Assembly: GCA_012798895.1 (NCBI GenBank)
Contig: JAAZMI010000055.1
Span: 1 to 32,815 of the forward strand
From: Bacillota bacterium
GTDB taxonomy: Bacteria > Bacillota > Dethiobacteria > DTU022 > UBA8154
DNA: 32,815 bases
Direction: 5' to 3'
In this document: in pieces, positions 29,682 through 32,815 of the stretch
Position numbering within the stretch: position 1 is the stretch's first letter
Layout: each line of letters starts with the position of its first letter
Notes under the pieces: generated by a model
The model's input: only the letters and a program-made list of their open reading frames with translations
What the model was told of the DNA's origin: nothing
The model's database searches: none
Translations under genes and position numbers: made by a program

Positions 29682-30569
29682 ATGAATTTGCTTAAAAGTA
29701 TGACGGGCTATGGCAGAGGGGAGGAGAGCGTTAACGGTTATCGTTTTCTGATCGAGATCAAAACTTTAAATCATCGTTATTTTGATCTGGTGCTCAGGGC
29801 ACCGAAAGACCTCTGGTCGCTGGAGGATAAGATCAGGCGCATGTTGCAGGAGAAGATCCACCGGGGGAGGGTAGAGATCTTCATTACCCTGGAGAGGAGT
29901 CGGGGAAAGGGAAAAAGTGTGACGATCGATTGGGAGTTGGCCGCGGCTTATTTTGATTCACTGGAAAGGCTGCAGGATTCTCTGCAGTTACCTGTAAAAA
30001 AGCTAACGGTTACCGAATTGGCACTTTTACCGGAAGTTTTAAACCTGGAAAATCTTCCCGTGGATCCAGAGATATTAACGCCGCTTTTGGAGGGCGCAAT
30101 GGATGAAGCCATCTCCCAATTAATTCAGCAGAGAAAGGAAGAGGGGGAGAGGCTGGAGGCGGACATTCTTTCGCGGTTGGATAAACTGGAGGAATATAAT
30201 ACCCGGATTAGAAAGAGGGTTCCACTTTGTTTGGAAGAATACCGGGAAAAATTGCAGGTGCGTTTAGAAGAGCTCCATGCCGGACGGGAATATGATCGGC
30301 AACGTTTTTTTACAGAGGTTGCTTTTTTCGCGGAAAGATGTAATATTGAGGAAGAAACTGTCCGCTTGGACAGCCACCTAAAACTTTTCCGCAAGGCAAT
30401 GCAAAAAGATGAAGCTGTGGGCCGTAAATTAGATTTTTTTATGCAGGAGATGAACAGGGAAGTAAATACGATCGCTTCCAAAAGCAGCGATCTGGATATC
30501 TCCCATCTTGCAGTGGAAGCCAGAAGTGAGATTGAAAAGATTAGGGAACAGGTGCAAAACATCGAGTAA
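29682..30569 (+). CDS. yicC: YicC/YloC family endoribonuclease-like protein
   Basis: LKSMTGYGRGEESVNGYRFLIEIKTLNHRYFDLVLRAP, C-terminal KLDFFMQEMNREVNTIASKSSDLDISHLAVEARSEIEKIREQVQNIE. Confidence 0.96.
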   Translation: MNLLKSMTGYGRGEESVNGYRFLIEIKTLNHRYFDLVLRAPKDLWSLEDKIRRMLQEKIHRGRVEIFITLERSRGKGKSVTIDWELAAAYFDSLERLQDSLQLPVKKLTVTELALLPEVLNLENLPVDPEILTPLLEGAMDEAISQLIQQRKEEGERLEADILSRLDKLEEYNTRIRKRVPLCLEEYREKLQVRLEELHAGREYDRQRFFTEVAFFAERCNIEEETVRLDSHLKLFRKAMQKDEAVGRKLDFFMQEMNREVNTIASKSSDLDISHLAVEARSEIEKIREQVQNIE

Positions 30570-30700
30570 TGGACGACTTATCTAATCTTGCTTGAATTAC
30601 GGGGCAAATGATCTTCAACTGATAAAGGAGGTGCAGGCCTGATTCCGGTTCAATCGAGGATGTAAAAATATTGAAAACGCTTGGTCGGGATCAGGTTAAA

Positions 30701-30976
30701 ATGCATATTAAACTAATAAACATCGGCTTTGGAAACATCGTATCGGCAAACCGTATCATTGCTATTGTCAGCCCTGAATCCGCCCCGATTAAGCGGATCA
30801 TTGGGGAGGCTAGAGACAGGGGCATGCTGGTTGATGCCACCTACGGGCGGAGGACGCGTGCTGTGATCATCACCGATAGCGGGCATGTGATTCTATCCGC
30901 TGTGCAACCGGAGACGGTACGGCATCGCCTGCAAAACCGGGATCCGGTGCAGGAAGAAAGCGGTTCCCGGGTGTAA
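30701..30976 (+). CDS. remA: DUF370 / RemA extracellular matrix regulator
   Basis: [71 protein letters not shown] 30701 preferred over ORF start 30671. Confidence 0.95.
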   Translation: MHIKLINIGFGNIVSANRIIAIVSPESAPIKRIIGEARDRGMLVDATYGRRTRAVIITDSGHVILSAVQPETVRHRLQNRDPVQEESGSRV

Positions 30977-31001
30977 CCGATCTGTGATCCGGTATGAAGA
31001 G

Positions 31002-31616
31002 ATGATGAAAGGGGTTTTGGTTGTCATCTCCGGGCCTTCCGGAACAGGTAAGGGGACGATCTGCAGCAGGCTTTCCCGGGAAAATTCAAAATTGTATAAT
31101 GCCATCTCACTCACCACCCGCCCCCCCCGGCAAGGGGAAGAAGACGGCGTAAGCTACTTTTTTTCTTCTGAAGAAGATTTCCGAAGGCTTATTCTGGAGG
31201 ATGCTTTACTGGAATGGGCCCATGTTTACGGCCATTACTATGGAACCTTGTGCGAGCAGGTAGAGGAAAAACTTGCACTGGGGTTCGATGTTATCTTAGA
31301 GATCGATACACAGGGAGCGGAACAGGTTCGCCGTAGAGAAAAAGAAGCGATCTTTATTTTTTTATTGCCCCCTTCTATGGAGGAGCTGTGGGCCCGGATT
31401 CAAGGCCGGGGTACGGACAGCCAGGCGGCTATCAGGGAAAGGTTTGCCGCTGCCCGCAGGGAGATAGAAGAGGCTTGCAAGTACGATTATGTGGTGATCA
31501 ACGAAGATGTAGTGGAGACGACAAAGGCTGTGGAAGCGATTATTTTAGCGGAAAAATGCCGGGCGGAAAGGAACCAAAATATGATTCGTCGCTTAAAAGA
31601 AGGTGAAAAAGGATGA
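31002..31616 (+). CDS. gmk: Guanylate kinase
   Basis: VVISGPSGTGKGTICSRL, SLTTRPPRQGEEDGVSYFF, EWAHVYGHYYGT, DVILEIDTQGAEQVR; exact start uncertain (30984/31002/31005). Confidence 0.96.
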   Translation: MMKGVLVVISGPSGTGKGTICSRLSRENSKLYNAISLTTRPPRQGEEDGVSYFFSSEEDFRRLILEDALLEWAHVYGHYYGTLCEQVEEKLALGFDVILEIDTQGAEQVRRREKEAIFIFLLPPSMEELWARIQGRGTDSQAAIRERFAAARREIEEACKYDYVVINEDVVETTKAVEAIILAEKCRAERNQNMIRRLKEGEKG

Positions 31617-31819
31617 TCTATCCTTCTGTTGATCAGTTGTTAAAAAAAGTGGACAGCAGGTATTCCCTGGTGATCATGACGGCCAAAAGAGCGCGCCAAT
31701 TAAGGGAAAACCAGTTAAACAGAGATGATTCTGATTTTATTAAGGAAGTGACTGCGGCCTTGGAAGATATTGCAGTCGACAAGATCTATTTTGAAAGGAT
31801 AAAGGATGGCATTAAGTGA
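31613..31819 (+). CDS. rpoZ: DNA-directed RNA polymerase omega subunit
   Basis: MIYPSVDQLLKKVDSRYSLVIMTAKRARQL; ATGA overlap with gmk. Confidence 0.94.
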   Translation: MIYPSVDQLLKKVDSRYSLVIMTAKRARQLRENQLNRDDSDFIKEVTAALEDIAVDKIYFERIKDGIK

Positions 31820-31886
31820 TCTCGATCTTTGGTCGGGTTCGCCCGGCACGCAGTTTTTTGAAACATAACAGATAACGGAGCAGACT

Positions 31887-32815
31887 ATGTTGAAAAACAA
31901 GATCATTCTTTTGGGATTGACGGGTGGTATTGCGGCCTACAAAGGCGCTGAACTGGCCCGGCTGCTGATCAAGGAGGGTGCGGCTGTACAAGCCGTAATG
32001 ACGGATAACGCCAAGGCTTTTCTGGCGCCCCTTACGTTAAGAAGCCTGACTGGGCGCCCGGTTTACAGTGCCTTGTTCGAACCCTCCTATGGTTCAGCAA
32101 CCATACATATCGATCTGGCCCGCGAGCCGCAAGCTTTTGTGGTAGCCCCGGCTACAGCCAATTTTTTAGGTAAACTGGCTGCCGGGTTGGCCGATGACCT
32201 ACTTACCACCTTGTTTCTGGCCGTCGATCCCTTAAAACGTCCTGTTATTCTTGCCCCGGCGATGAATACGGCTATGTTTCACAACCCGGTCGTTCAGGAA
32301 AATATAGAACGGCTGCGCCGTAGGGGTTTCGTAATTGCCGACCCGTCTTCCGGTGTGCTGGCTTGCGGCGATGTAGGTAAGGGCCGCATGGTCGAACCGG
32401 CGGGGTTGTTAAAGCTAATCCGGGATAAGTTGTTGGCTCCGGTGATCGTGCCGGATTATCGCGGGCAGACCATCCTCATCACGGCGGGTCCCACCAGGGA
32501 ACCGTTGGATCCCGTTCGTTTTATCAGCAACTATTCCAGCGGGCGCATGGGGTATGCTCTGGCCCGCGCCGCCAAGGAAAGGGGAGCGCAGGTTATCCTC
32601 GTGACGGGGCCCACCTCCCTGGAACCGCCGCCCGGGGTAGAACTTTGCCCGATCGAATCTGCGCGGGAGATGCACCGTGTCGTAATGGAGAAGCTTCCCA
32701 TAGCCCAGATCGTTATTAAAACCGCAGCCGTGGCCGATTACCGCCCGGCGGAGAGCCAGCCGCAAAAAGTCAAAAAAGGCGGCGATCTGGTACTAAGGCT
32801 TGTGCGCAACCCGGA
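31887..32815 (+). CDS. coaBC: Bifunctional phosphopantothenoylcysteine decarboxylase/phosphopantothenate--cysteine ligase CoaBC (3'-truncated by window edge; not in the supplied ORF track)
   Basis: Manual translation from ATG 31887: MLKNKIILLGLTGGIAAYKGAELARLLIKEG..., PAMNTAMFHNPVVQEN, SSGVLACGDVGKGRM, ILITAGPTREPLDPVRFISNYSSGRMGYALARAA; open to window end. Confidence 0.96.
   Translation, partial: MLKNKIILLGLTGGIAAYKGAELARLLIKEGAAVQAVMTDNAKAFLAPLTLRSLTGRPVYSALFEPSYGSATIHIDLAREPQAFVVAPATANFLGKLAAGLADDLLTTLFLAVDPLKRPVILAPAMNTAMFHNPVVQENIERLRRRGFVIADPSSGVLACGDVGKGRMVEPAGLLKLIRDKLLAPVIVPDYRGQTILITAGPTREPLDPVRFISNYSSGRMGYALARAAKERGAQVILVTGPTSLEPPPGVELCPIESAREMHRVVMEKLPIAQIVIKTAAVADYRPAESQPQKVKKGGDLVLRLVRNP

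Overview
This 32.8 kb window is a core chromosomal segment of a spore-forming, Gram-positive Bacillota genome, most likely Clostridia-like by inference. It holds two joined conserved neighbourhoods. The first is the distal dcw (division/cell-wall) cluster: murD (5'-truncated), ftsW/spoVE, murG, murB, murA, ftsQ/divIB, ftsA, ftsZ. It runs into the sporulation block spoIIGA-sigE-sigG-ylmC/ymxH and the ylm block (ylmE, ylmG, ylmH, divIVA, T-box, ileS). The second runs DUF5665, yteA-like, lspA, rluD-type, pyrR, rqcH (minus strand), a Ca2+-type P-ATPase, yicC, remA, gmk, rpoZ, coaBC (3'-truncated and missing from the ORF track). I see no CRISPR array, prophage, transposon, rRNA or tRNA. The most interesting element is an intact 621-aa class III ribonucleotide reductase (NrdD)-like protein between ymxH and an orphan HlyD-like gene. 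It keeps the ATP-cone and barrel motifs but stops where the Zn-ribbon/glycyl-radical domain should begin, and the NC(M/L)xxDL cysteine is replaced (DSLQLDL). It looks like a non-catalytic NrdD paralogue fixed in a sporulation neighbourhood. Secondary observations: no murC and no sepF at their usual cluster positions, a small secreted-type ORF after sigG with a hairpin around its stop codon, a sigma-F-like promoter before sigG, a 0A-box-like site before spoIIGA, and a probable small ORF upstream of rqcH whose start lies about 20 bp from the divergent ATPase start, with the two ribosome-binding sites forming an inverted repeat.
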